Shown piece after piece: positions 43,843 through 51,977 of a stretch of DNA of 64,000 nt. The DNA is from Mumia sp. ZJ1417. GTDB taxonomy: Bacteria > Actinomycetota > Actinomycetes > Propionibacteriales > Nocardioidaceae. The translations under genes were made by a program, and so were the position numbers. Below the pieces are notes generated by a model that ran no database searches, was not told the DNA's origin, and was given only the letters and a program-made list of their open reading frames with translations. The DNA lies in NCBI RefSeq assembly GCF_014127285.1, contig NZ_CP059901.1, forward strand, positions 1,550,001-1,614,000, written 5' to 3'. Numbering within the stretch: position 1 is the stretch's first letter; each line of letters opens with the position of its first letter.

Positions 43843-44627
43843 CGGGCCGGATCACTCTCCTGCGGGCTGGGGCTGGTGTGGCGGGCGATGAACGCCGCCG
43901 ACTCCTGCCAGATCCGATCGGCGTCGTGGTCGAGCGTCGCCACGTGATAGCTGTCCTCCAGGACGACCTCGACCGCCACCGCCGAGGAGACCCCGGCGAG
44001 GACGATCCGGGCGGACGACGGGTCGAGCACGTGGTCGTCCACGGAGCGGAACAGCAGCAGGGGCTGCATGACGCGGTGCAGGTTGGCGCGGACGTCGGCC
44101 CACAGCCTCGTCTGCGACCACAGAGCGTGCAGCGGCGTACGGTCGTAGCCCGACTCGTCCACCCCGGCCTTCTTGATGTCGTTGCCGATGCCGGGGAGCG
44201 ACGGGACCACGTGGCGCAGGACGGGGAGCGCGGCGAGCCGGCGATCGACCAGGTTGACCGCCGGGTTCACCAGGACGATCGCGTCGACGTCGGAGGGGCG
44301 TTGCTCGGCGAGCCGCAGCGCGAGCGCGCCGCCCATCGACAGGCCGGCGACGGCGACGTGGTCGCAGCGGCTCCGCAGGTCGTCGAGCGCGCGGTCGACG
44401 TCGGCGTACCAGTCCTCCCAGCGTGTGCGGTTGAGCTCCTGCCACGTCGTGCCGTGGCCAGGCAGCCGCGGCACGCGCACGGTGAACCCCTGCGAGGCGA
44501 GGTGACGTGCCCATGGCGTCATTGAGGCGGGCGACCCGGTGAACCCGTGGCAGAGCAGCACACCGGTCCGGCCGCTGTCGAGTGCCAGCGGGTGCGCGAG
44601 CGGGTGCAGCATGGGGGCTTGAGCCAT
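43839..44627 (-). CDS. alpha/beta hydrolase, carboxylesterase/lipase-like
   Basis: A 262-residue hydrolase with the oxyanion loop CHGFTGSPASM near 26-36, nucleophile elbow GLSMGG with Ser97, and Asp and His candidates in FRSVDDHVLD and EDSYHVATLDHD near 200-209 and 228-239. It resembles Est30-type carboxylesterases and monoacylglycerol lipases. Its substrate is unknown; being next to plsC suggests lipids. The ATG at 44627 is preferred because family members begin close to MLHPLAHPL; GGAGG is only one or two bases upstream, so the start is uncertain by a few residues. Confidence 0.85.
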   Translation of the reverse strand: MAQAPMLHPLAHPLALDSGRTGVLLCHGFTGSPASMTPWARHLASQGFTVRVPRLPGHGTTWQELNRTRWEDWYADVDRALDDLRSRCDHVAVAGLSMGGALALRLAEQRPSDVDAIVLVNPAVNLVDRRLAALPVLRHVVPSLPGIGNDIKKAGVDESGYDRTPLHALWSQTRLWADVRANLHRVMQPLLLFRSVDDHVLDPSSARIVLAGVSSAVAVEVVLEDSYHVATLDHDADRIWQESAAFIARHTSPSPQESDPAR

Positions 44628-44767
44628 ACCTCCATCTTCTCCCACGGGGCCCCGTCCGTGCCAGGGGATCGCCACCTCCGGCGACCTCGAGGAGCGGCCG
44701 ACGGGTGCAGTCCTCGCCAGCTGACGGCTCGCGCAATGTACGCTTTCGCTGATCGAGAGGGGAAGTC

Positions 44768-45490
44768 TTGCTCTACTGGCTGCTCAAGTTCGTAGTCCTA
44801 GGCCCGGTGCTGAAGGTCGTGTTCAGGCCGGAGGCCTCGGGGACGGAGAACGTGCCTGCCGAGGGGCCGGTGATCATCGCGAGCAACCACCTCTCCTACA
44901 GCGACTGGCTGTTCATGCCCCTCGTCGTGCCGCGCCGGGTGACGTTCGTCGCCAAGGCGGAGTACTTCACGAGTCCCGGCATCAAGGGCTGGTTCCAGAA
45001 GACGTTCTTCTCCTCCACCGGGCAGGTCCCGATCGACCGTACGGGCGGGCGTGCCTCTGAGGGGGCCCTGCGCACCCAGTTGCGTCTGCTGTCCAAGGGC
45101 GAGGTCTGCGGGATCTACCCCGAGGGCACGCGCTCGCCGGACGGGCGTCTCTACCGCGGCCGTACGGGCGTCGCGCGGCTCGCGCTGGAGTCCGGCGTGC
45201 CGGTGATCCCGGTCGCGGTGACGGGCACCAACGTCGTCGCGCCTCCGGGCAAGATCTTCGGCCGCTACACCCGTCCGAGCGTGCGCTTCGGCGAGCCGCT
45301 GGACTTCAGCCGGTACGAGGGGATGGCCGACGACCGCTACATCCTCCGCGCGATCACCGACGAGATCATGTACGAGATCATGCGGCTCTCGGGTCAGGAG
45401 TACGTCGACACGTACGCCTCGCGGTCGCGCAAGGCGGAGCCCGAGGCCGCGGCGGAGCCCGACGTCCACGAGCTCCCGAAGGCGTCGTAG
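44768..45490 (+). CDS. plsC: 1-acyl-sn-glycerol-3-phosphate acyltransferase
   Basis: PlsC adds the second acyl chain to lysophosphatidic acid at the membrane. The 240-residue protein has the catalytic HLSYSDW (H-x4-D, His41 and Asp46), substrate motif region around 85-92, and YPEGTRS at 117-123. A hydrophobic N-terminus (about 1-18) may associate with the membrane. The TTG start has a GAGAGGGGAA site just upstream. It is followed after 11 bases by the sensor kinase, probably in one operon. Confidence 0.92.
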   Translation: MLYWLLKFVVLGPVLKVVFRPEASGTENVPAEGPVIIASNHLSYSDWLFMPLVVPRRVTFVAKAEYFTSPGIKGWFQKTFFSSTGQVPIDRTGGRASEGALRTQLRLLSKGEVCGIYPEGTRSPDGRLYRGRTGVARLALESGVPVIPVAVTGTNVVAPPGKIFGRYTRPSVRFGEPLDFSRYEGMADDRYILRAITDEIMYEIMRLSGQEYVDTYASRSRKAEPEAAAEPDVHELPKAS

Positions 45491-45501
45491 GGACCAGCGC
45501 G

Positions 45502-46662
45502 ATGGACCGCGTCACGCGCGCCGCGCAGCAGGTGGACGACCAGTTCTATCGTGTCCTCACGGTGCTGCGGGCGGTCACGCTCGTCTATGCGGTCGGCGTC
45601 AACGCGGCCCGGTGGCGCGACTTCGAGCACCCGGTCACGGCCTGGGTGCTGATCGGCGTGATGGTCGTGTGGTCCGGCGTCGTCACCTGGCTGTACGAGC
45701 CGCGTCATCGCACGTCGTGGGTGTTCATCGTCGACATGCTCGTCACGCTGGCGCTGCTGCGTTCGACCCAGTACGTCCACACGCCCGAGATGCTGGCCGA
45801 GCACACGTTCACCCTGACGACGTACTGGGTGACGACCGTCGTGCTGTGCTGGGCGGTGCGCTGGGGCGTGACCGGAGGCCTCCTCGCGACGGCGATCGTG
45901 CAGAGCGTCGACGTCACGATGCGCCCGACGGTCAACTCGTCGACGGTCGGCAACATCTTCCTCATGGTGCTGGCGGCCATGCTCGTCGGCTACTGCGCCC
46001 ACGCGCTGCGCGTCTCGGCCGTACGACGCGTCGAGGCCGAGCGGGCCGCGGCGATGGCGACCGAGCGTGAGCGGCTGGCCCGCGCCGTCCACGACGGCGT
46101 CCTGCAGATCCTCGCGCTCGTCCAGCGCAGGGGCGCCGAGATCGGTGGCGACGCGGCCGAGCTGGGACGCCTGGCCGGCGAGCAGGAGCTCGCGCTGCGT
46201 AGCCTGATCCAGTCGCGGGCACGTGAGGAGTCCGCCAGCGACGGGGAGATGACCGACCTCGGGCGCGCGCTCGACGGGCTCGCCGAGCCGAAGGTCAGCG
46301 TCGCGACGCCGAGCCGGCCGGTGACGATGCCGGCGGCGACGGTGGGGGAGATCGTGGCCGCCGTGCTGGCCTGCCGCGCCAACACCCTCGTCCACGGTGG
46401 CCCGGAGGCCTCGACCTGGATCCTCCTCGAGGCTGAGAGCGACAGGGTCGTCGTGAGTGTCCGCGACGACGGTCCCGGCATCCCCGAAGGTCGCCTGGAG
46501 CGGGCGGAGGCAGAGGGCAGGCTCGGTGTCGCGGCCTCGATCCGCGGCAGGCTCCGTGACCTCGGCGGCAAGGCAGTCCTGGTCGACACGGCTGGTCATG
46601 GATGCGAGTGGGAGCTCGTCGTCCCGCTCCAGCGTGTGCCCGGCGCTGCCTCGGCACGGTAA
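45502..46662 (+). CDS. macS: MacS-family sensor histidine kinase
   Basis: A 386-residue membrane histidine kinase. It has five to six hydrophobic segments (about 20-165) and no obvious extracellular sensor, then a HisKA_3-type dimerisation domain with ERERLARAVHDGVLQ near 188-202 (His197) and a HATPase domain carrying VRDDGPGIPEG near 323-333. The signal is unknown; a multi-span sensor suggests a membrane-derived cue. It pairs with the LuxR-type regulator ten bases after its stop. Confidence 0.9.
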   Translation: MDRVTRAAQQVDDQFYRVLTVLRAVTLVYAVGVNAARWRDFEHPVTAWVLIGVMVVWSGVVTWLYEPRHRTSWVFIVDMLVTLALLRSTQYVHTPEMLAEHTFTLTTYWVTTVVLCWAVRWGVTGGLLATAIVQSVDVTMRPTVNSSTVGNIFLMVLAAMLVGYCAHALRVSAVRRVEAERAAAMATERERLARAVHDGVLQILALVQRRGAEIGGDAAELGRLAGEQELALRSLIQSRAREESASDGEMTDLGRALDGLAEPKVSVATPSRPVTMPAATVGEIVAAVLACRANTLVHGGPEASTWILLEAESDRVVVSVRDDGPGIPEGRLERAEAEGRLGVAASIRGRLRDLGGKAVLVDTAGHGCEWELVVPLQRVPGAASAR

Positions 46663-46665
46663 TGT
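46660..46665 (+). promoter_or_regulatory. possible internal -10 element for the response regulator
   Basis: TAATGT, overlapping the sensor-kinase stop codon, ends seven bases before the regulator ATG at 46673. It could give extra leaderless regulator mRNA on top of operon read-through. Confidence 0.4.
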
Positions 46666-46672
46666 GCCGCGC

Positions 46673-47317
46673 ATGGTACGAGTGATGGTCGTCGACGACC
46701 ACCCGTTGTGGCGTGAAGGCGTGGCCCGCGACCTGACGGAGGCTGGACTCGAGGTCGTGGCCACCGCGGCGACCGGCACCGAGGCGATCAACCGGGTGGT
46801 CGCCACCCGGCCCGAGGTGCTGCTGCTCGACCTCAACATCCCGGCGCCCGACGGCGTCGAGGTGACCGCGCAGCTGACCCAGCGCGGTCTCGACACCAAG
46901 GTGCTCGTCCTGAGTGCCTCGGGCGAGCAGCAGGACGTGCTCGACGCCGTGAAGGCCGGTGCCAGCGGCTATCTCGTGAAGTCGGCGTCGCGTGAGGCTC
47001 TTCTCGACGCCGTCCAGGCCGTCGCCCGCGGTGAGAGCGTCTTCACGCCCGGCCTCGCGGGGCTCGTCCTCGGCGAGTACCGCCGCCTCTCGGAGGCGCC
47101 GCCGGCCGACGAGCCCGACGCGCCGCGGCTGACCGACCGTGAGACCGAGGTGCTGCGCTTGGTCGCCAAGGGCCTCACCTACAAGCAGATCGCCGAGCGG
47201 CTGGTCCTGAGCCACCGCACGGTCCAGAACCACGTGCAAAACACGTTGCGCAAGCTCCAGCTCCACAACCGGGTTGAGCTCGTGCGCTACGCCATCGAGC
47301 GCGGGCTCGACGAGTAG
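46673..47317 (+). CDS. NarL/FixJ-family response regulator (partner of MacS)
   Basis: A 214-residue response regulator with an N-terminal receiver (acidic DD at 8-9, phospho-acceptor Asp53 in LLDLNIPAPDG, Lys103) and a C-terminal LuxR helix-turn-helix (LTDRETEVLRLVAKGLTYKQI, split around 148-168). It would be phosphorylated by MacS. It is ten bases after macS, with a leaderless-type promoter element in between. Confidence 0.93.
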   Translation: MVRVMVVDDHPLWREGVARDLTEAGLEVVATAATGTEAINRVVATRPEVLLLDLNIPAPDGVEVTAQLTQRGLDTKVLVLSASGEQQDVLDAVKAGASGYLVKSASREALLDAVQAVARGESVFTPGLAGLVLGEYRRLSEAPPADEPDAPRLTDRETEVLRLVAKGLTYKQIAERLVLSHRTVQNHVQNTLRKLQLHNRVELVRYAIERGLDE

Positions 47318-47352
47318 CGTCCGGAGGGGGCTGGCGCGGACGGGAGGGCGCA

Positions 47353-48378
47353 ATGCGCATCGGAGTACTCACGGGCGGCGGGGACTGCCCCGGCCTGAAC
47401 GCCGTCCTTCGGGCGGTGGTCCTGCGTGCGGCGGCGGCGCCGTCCGCCGAGATCGTCGGTTTCCGTGACGGATGGCGCGGGCCGCTCGACGGCGACGTCC
47501 GTCCGATCGGTCGTGACGACGTCGCAGGCATCCTCGATCGCGGGGGCACGATGCTCGGCTCGTCCCGTACCAATCCGGTGGGCATGGACGACGGCATCGC
47601 CCGGGTCAGGGCGGGGCTCGAGGCGGCCGGCTGCGACGCCCTGATCGCCATCGGAGGCGAGGACACGCTCGGCGTCGCCCACGCGCTCGCCGAGGCGGGT
47701 GTGTCGGTCGTCGGTGTCCCCAAGACCATCGACAACGACCTCTCGGCGACCGACATCACGATCGGTCACGACACCGCCGTCGCCATCGCGACCGAGGCGG
47801 TCGACCGGCTCCGGACGACCGCGGAGTCGCACCACCGCGCGATGGTCGTCGAGGTGATGGGCCGTCACGCCGGGTGGATCGCGCTGCGCGCGGCGCTGGC
47901 CGGCGGAGCCGACGCGCTCCTGATCCCCGAGCAGACGTTCGACGTCGACGACGTCCTCGCGCGCTGTGCCGCCGTACGGGCCCGGGGACGGGCCCCGATC
48001 GTCGTCGTGGCCGAGGGGGCGCTGCCGGTCGACGGCGAGGAGGTCCTCTCGAGCAGCGGCACCGACGCGTTCGGTCACGTGCAGCTCGGGGGCATCGGCG
48101 CGTGGCTGTCGGCGGAGATGGCGCGGCGGGGCGGGCAGGAGCCACGCACCGTGGTCCTCGGCCACACCCAGCGCGGCGGCCCGCCGACGGCGTACGACCG
48201 GATCCTCGGCACCCGTTACGGCCTCGAGGCCGTCGAAGCCGTCCTCGACCGGGACTGGGGAGCGATGGTCGCTCTGCGTGGCGACGACATCGTCCGCGTA
48301 CGGCTGGCCGAGGCCGTGGGACGGCTTAAGACGGTGCCGCCCGAGCTCGTCGCGTCGGTCTCTGCCGTGCTCGGGTGA
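47353..48378 (+). CDS. pfkA: 6-phosphofructokinase with pyrophosphate-type active site
   Basis: The 341-residue enzyme phosphorylates fructose 6-phosphate. It has GVLTGGGDCPGLNAVLR near 4-20, PKTIDNDL at 123-130, the MGRHAGWIAL stretch near 171-180 and GHTQRGGPPTAYDR near 274-287. Positions 104 and 124 are Asp and Lys: GGEDT and PKTIDND. In known enzymes this pair marks the pyrophosphate-dependent class, whereas ATP users have Gly at 104. The enzyme could therefore use pyrophosphate. The ATG has a GGAGGG site eight bases upstream. Confidence 0.9.
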   Translation: MRIGVLTGGGDCPGLNAVLRAVVLRAAAAPSAEIVGFRDGWRGPLDGDVRPIGRDDVAGILDRGGTMLGSSRTNPVGMDDGIARVRAGLEAAGCDALIAIGGEDTLGVAHALAEAGVSVVGVPKTIDNDLSATDITIGHDTAVAIATEAVDRLRTTAESHHRAMVVEVMGRHAGWIALRAALAGGADALLIPEQTFDVDDVLARCAAVRARGRAPIVVVAEGALPVDGEEVLSSSGTDAFGHVQLGGIGAWLSAEMARRGGQEPRTVVLGHTQRGGPPTAYDRILGTRYGLEAVEAVLDRDWGAMVALRGDDIVRVRLAEAVGRLKTVPPELVASVSAVLG

Positions 48379-48411
48379 CGAGACGCCGCCCGGGTGCTGG
48401 CAGGCGCGTCG

Positions 48412-48417
48412 TACCCT
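48412..48417 (+). promoter_or_regulatory. -10 element of a leaderless aroG promoter
   Basis: TACCCT ends six bases before the preferred GTG start at 48424. Confidence 0.5.
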
Positions 48418-48423
48418 GGCGGG

Positions 48424-49758
48424 GTGAGCATCCCGACCCTCGAAGAGCTCCGCGCCCTCGGCGCGGCGCAGCAGCCGACCTACCTCGACACCGCCGCACG
48501 CGACGCGGCCGTGGAGCGTCTTCGCGGGATGCCGCCCCTGGTCTTCGCCGGTGAGGCCGACCAGCTGCGCGAGAAGCTCGGAGCGGTGGCGCGCGGCGAG
48601 GCGTTCGTCCTCCAGGGCGGCGACTGCGCCGAGACGTTCGACGGCGTCAACGCCGACAACATCCGCAACAAGCTGCGTGTGCTGCTGTCGATGGCGGTCG
48701 TGCTGACGTACGCCGCGAGCGTGCCGGTCGTCAAGATTGGACGGATGGCCGGCCAGTACGCCAAGCCCCGCTCGAGCGACACCGAGACCCGCGACGGCGT
48801 GACGCTGCCGGCGTACCGGGGTGACGCCGTCAACGGCTTCGACTTCACGCCCGAGGCTCGTGCGCACGACCCGCAGCGGCTGCTCGAGGTCTACCACGCC
48901 TCTGCGGCGACGCTGAACCTCGCGCGCGCCTTCACCCAGGGCGGATACGCCGACCTGCGCAAGATGCACGCCTGGAACTCCGACTTCGTGCGCAACAGCC
49001 CGGTGGGTGCCCAGTACGAGTCGATCGGCGACGAGATCGACAAGGCGCTCGCGTTCATGGACGCGATCGGCATCGATCCCGACGAGTTCCACACGGTCGA
49101 CTTCTACTCGTCGCACGAGGCCCTGATCCTCGAGTACGAGCAGGCCCTCACGCGCATCGACCAGCGCACCAGCAAGCCGTACGACGTCTCCGGCCACTTC
49201 CTGTGGATCGGGGAGCGCACCCGCCAGCTCGACGGTGCCCACGTCGAGCTGCTGCGCCGCATCGCCAACCCGGTCGGCATCAAGCTCGGCCCGACGACGA
49301 CGCCGGACGACGCGCTGGCGTACGCCCGCACGCTCAACCCGGACAACACTCCGGGCAAGCTGACGTTCGTCACACGGTTCGGCGCCGGCAAGATCCGCGA
49401 CCTGCTCCCCGAGCTGGTCGAGAAGGTCCACGCCGCCGGTGTGCAGGTCGCCTGGATCACCGATCCGATGCACGGCAACACGTTCGCGACCGACAACGGC
49501 TACAAGACACGCGAGTTCGACGACGTCATCGACGAGGTGCGGGGCTTCTTCGAGGTGCACCGTGCGCTCGGCACCTGGCCCGGTGGCGTCCACGTCGAGC
49601 TGACCGGCGACGACGTCACCGAGTGCGTCGGCGGCGGCGGCAAGCTCGTGGCGGCCGATCTCACGCACCGCTACGAGACGCTGTGCGACCCGCGTCTCAA
49701 CCGTGCGCAGTCGCTGGAGCTGGCGTTCCTCGTCGCGGAGATGCTGCGCGAGCGCTGA
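48424..49758 (+). CDS. aroG: class II 3-deoxy-7-phosphoheptulonate (DAHP) synthase
   Basis: This enzyme condenses phosphoenolpyruvate with erythrose 4-phosphate to begin aromatic amino acid synthesis. The 444-residue class II protein shows VLQGGDCAETFD near 60-71, KIGRMAGQYAKPRSSD near 104-119, WIGERTRQLDGAHVE near 260-274 and WITDPMHGNT near 342-351. The GTG at 48424 is chosen, not the in-frame start at 48394, because of the leaderless promoter and because family members start near SIPTLEELRAL. The M. tuberculosis homologue AroG is also near a PASTA/Ser-Thr kinase gene. Confidence 0.94.
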   Translation: MSIPTLEELRALGAAQQPTYLDTAARDAAVERLRGMPPLVFAGEADQLREKLGAVARGEAFVLQGGDCAETFDGVNADNIRNKLRVLLSMAVVLTYAASVPVVKIGRMAGQYAKPRSSDTETRDGVTLPAYRGDAVNGFDFTPEARAHDPQRLLEVYHASAATLNLARAFTQGGYADLRKMHAWNSDFVRNSPVGAQYESIGDEIDKALAFMDAIGIDPDEFHTVDFYSSHEALILEYEQALTRIDQRTSKPYDVSGHFLWIGERTRQLDGAHVELLRRIANPVGIKLGPTTTPDDALAYARTLNPDNTPGKLTFVTRFGAGKIRDLLPELVEKVHAAGVQVAWITDPMHGNTFATDNGYKTREFDDVIDEVRGFFEVHRALGTWPGGVHVELTGDDVTECVGGGGKLVAADLTHRYETLCDPRLNRAQSLELAFLVAEMLRER

Positions 49759-49798
49759 GCTCGCCATTGCGGGGTGCTCGCCACGCCCGCCATGATCG

Positions 49799-49820
49799 GA
49801 CCTCCCTGACTCTGGAGGTC
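49799..49820 (+). promoter_or_regulatory. hairpin sequestering the ribosome site of the secreted-protein gene
   Basis: GACCTCC at 49799-49805 pairs perfectly with GGAGGTC at 49814-49820 around an eight-base loop. The right arm contains the GGAGG ribosome site for the ATG at 49825, so folding would hide it. Confidence 0.45.
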
Positions 49821-49824
49821 TCCC

Positions 49825-50325
49825 ATGAACAAGGCCCTCGCCGTCCTGCTGTCGACCGGAGCGCTCGTCCTGGCTACCGCGCTGCCGGCCCAGGCCGCGA
49901 CCCGTACTCTCACCGACGAGGACGAGGTGTCACCGGCGAGAGCCGACATCACGGCGCTCAAGGTCGTGAACGGTGACAAGCGGCTCGTCGGCGTGGTGAG
50001 CCTGCGGAAGGCCGTACGGGGCAAGACCACTCTGGGCCTCGTCATCCTCACCCGTCGGGGGCAGAGGTACGGGGCGTGGACGATGGCGACAAAGGACGGC
50101 AAGCAACGCAAGCGCCTGCTCACCGAGCTGGACGAGAAGCCGTCGGACCTGCGCTGCAAGGGGTTCCGCGTACGGATCGACCAGCGTCGTGACGTGGTGC
50201 GCTTCAGCATTCCTCATCGGTGTCTCGGCGACCTGCGCGGCAAGCTGCGCGTTGCCGCGCTGAGCGAGGGGCGCGGTGGCGCTGACCTCGACGGCACGCG
50301 CTTCCTGCGCGTGCCGCGGGGCTGA
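49825..50325 (+). CDS. secreted hypothetical protein
   Basis: A 166-residue protein with a clear signal peptide (about 1-24, cut after AQA) and a basic mature part without known domain. Two Cys residues (LRCKGF near 111-116 and HRCLGD near 131-136) may form a disulfide outside the cell. The ATG has GGAGG six bases upstream, inside a hairpin. Function unknown. Confidence 0.8.
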   Translation: MNKALAVLLSTGALVLATALPAQAATRTLTDEDEVSPARADITALKVVNGDKRLVGVVSLRKAVRGKTTLGLVILTRRGQRYGAWTMATKDGKQRKRLLTELDEKPSDLRCKGFRVRIDQRRDVVRFSIPHRCLGDLRGKLRVAALSEGRGGADLDGTRFLRVPRG

Positions 50326-50341
50326 CGAGGCTCCGCTTGTG

Positions 50342-50377
50342 TGCACCGAGCGCCACGCATTCCTGGCGCTCGGTGCA
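50342..50377. terminator. bidirectional hairpin between the secreted protein and flavin reductase genes
   Basis: A perfect 14-bp stem (50342-50355 with 50364-50377) with an eight-base loop lies between convergent genes. It lacks a T-run, as do several others here. Confidence 0.75.
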
Positions 50378-50412
50378 TGAAACCGGCGCCTCATCGTCGG
50401 CTGCCCGCCGTC

Positions 50413-51039
50413 TTAGCGAGGGCGCCGCATGTCCAGGCGTTGCTCGGGCCGGATCCCGAAGTAGGCCGTCGGCCCGCCCCCGCGCAGCAGCGGGCGAGCG
50501 GCCGCCGTGTCGTAGACCCCTTCGACCAGCAGGTCGGTCGCGATGTGCACCCCGACGACCTCGCCGAGCGTCAGCCAGCTCTCGGCTGGGGTGCCGTCGG
50601 CGGCGGTCAGCCGGATGACCTGCGACGTCCGGCACTCGAAGGCGACCGGCGACTCCGCAACGTACGGCACATCCACGACGTCGCCGGGCACCGGGGTGAG
50701 GCCGGCGAGCTCCATCTCGTCGACGTCGGACGGCACGGTCGCCGACGTCGCATTCATCGCCTCCGCCAGATCCTCGGTGACGAGGTTCCAGCAGAACTCG
50801 CCCGTCGCCTCGGCGTTCGCGACGCTGTCCTTGCGGCTCGTGCTGGCGAACCCGATGATCGGCGGCGCGTAGGAGAAGGCGTTGAAGAAGCTGTACGGCG
50901 CCAGGTTCACGACGCCGTCGGTCCCGCGGGTGGAGACCCAGCCGATCGGGCGCGGAGCGACGATCGCGTTGAACGGGTCGTGCGGCAGACCGTGGCCCTC
51001 GGACGGGCGGTAGAAGTAGTGGTCGTCTGCGGGTCGCAC
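50413..51039 (-). CDS. flavin reductase-like domain protein
   Basis: A 208-residue FMN-binding split-barrel protein: HDPFNAIVAPRPIGWVSTR near 20-38, NLAPYSFFNAFSYAPPIIGF near 43-62, and STSRKDSVANAEATGEF near 64-80, all as in flavin reductase-like proteins. It likely reduces or holds FMN; the partner is unknown. GTG at 51039 is chosen because a leaderless TACGGT sits six bases upstream on the - strand; an in-frame GTG at 51057 remains possible. It is divergent from pdxY, sharing a palindrome between them. Confidence 0.85.
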   Translation of the reverse strand: MRPADDHYFYRPSEGHGLPHDPFNAIVAPRPIGWVSTRGTDGVVNLAPYSFFNAFSYAPPIIGFASTSRKDSVANAEATGEFCWNLVTEDLAEAMNATSATVPSDVDEMELAGLTPVPGDVVDVPYVAESPVAFECRTSQVIRLTAADGTPAESWLTLGEVVGVHIATDLLVEGVYDTAAARPLLRGGGPTAYFGIRPEQRLDMRRPR

Positions 51040-51045
51040 GTTGCG

Positions 51046-51067
51046 ACCGTACGACACGTCGTACGCT
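51046..51067. promoter_or_regulatory. divergent leaderless promoters and 7-2-7 palindrome between flavin reductase and pdxY
   Basis: TACGGT (minus strand, 51046-51051) ends six bases before the flavin reductase GTG, and TACGCT (51062-51067) ends seven bases before the pdxY GTG. The palindrome GTACGAC-AC-GTCGTAC (51049-51064) touches both -10 elements, so one bound repressor could control both genes. Confidence 0.5.
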
Positions 51068-51074
51068 GTCGGTC

Positions 51075-51932
51075 GTGCAGGTCCTCTCGATCCAGTCCTC
51101 CGTCGCGTACGGCCATGCTGGCAACAGCTCGGCCGTCTTCCCGCTGCAACGCCTCGGCGTCGACGCGTGGCCGGTCAACACGGTCGCCTTCTCCAACCAC
51201 ACCGGGTACGGCGTGTGGCGCGGCGCCGTCTTCGAGGCGTCGCAGGTCGCCGACGTCATCACCGGCGTGGGGGAGCGTGGCGTCTTCCCGCAGCTCGATG
51301 CCGTGCTGTCGGGCTACCAAGGGTCACCCGAGGTCGCGGAGGTGATCCTCGACGCGGTCGCGAAGGTCAAGGCTGCCAATCCCGAGGCCGTCTACTGCGC
51401 CGATCCGGTCATCGGTGACCGCGGTCGCGGCGTGTATGTCCGCCCCGGCATCGCCGAGCTCATGCGCGACCGGATCATCCCGGCGGCCGACATCACGACG
51501 CCCAACCAGTTCGAGCTCGAGCTGCTGACCGGAGCGGAGGTCGGCTCGCTCGACGCGCTCCTGGCCGCCGTCGATGCGCTGCGCGCCCGCGGGCCGCAGA
51601 TCGTGCTCGTCACCTCCGTCGAGGTGCTCGACCCGAGCGACGAGACGATCTCGATGGTCGCCGTCGACGACTCGGGCGCCTACGTGGTGACGACGCCGAA
51701 GCTGGAGATGAACGTCGTCGCAGGGTCGGGCGACGCGACGACCTCGATGTTCCTCGGGCGGCTGCTCCAGTCCGGCATGGACGTGCCGGACGCGCTCGGC
51801 AAGGTCGCCTCGTCGATCTACGGGATCCTCAACCACACCCGCCGTACGGGCGCGGGCGAGATGGAGGTCGTGGCGGCGCAGGCCGTCATCGCGGACCCGC
51901 CGATGGAGTTCGTGGTCGAACGCCTGCGCTGA
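51075..51932 (+). CDS. pdxY: pyridoxal kinase
   Basis: PdxY phosphorylates pyridoxal to PLP. The 285-residue protein begins MQVLSIQSSVAYGHAGNSSA, the usual vitamin B6 kinase opening, with DPVIGDRGRGVYV near 115-127 and the catalytic VVAGSGDATTSMF near 217-229 (Asp224). GTG start with leaderless promoter. The flavin reductase-like gene is divergent; some members of that fold handle B6 compounds, an attractive but unproven link. Confidence 0.92.
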   Translation: MQVLSIQSSVAYGHAGNSSAVFPLQRLGVDAWPVNTVAFSNHTGYGVWRGAVFEASQVADVITGVGERGVFPQLDAVLSGYQGSPEVAEVILDAVAKVKAANPEAVYCADPVIGDRGRGVYVRPGIAELMRDRIIPAADITTPNQFELELLTGAEVGSLDALLAAVDALRARGPQIVLVTSVEVLDPSDETISMVAVDDSGAYVVTTPKLEMNVVAGSGDATTSMFLGRLLQSGMDVPDALGKVASSIYGILNHTRRTGAGEMEVVAAQAVIADPPMEFVVERLR

Positions 51933-51977
51933 CTCTCCCACCTCGCTCCCGGGTCACTCTTTCCGCGCCCCGGGTCG

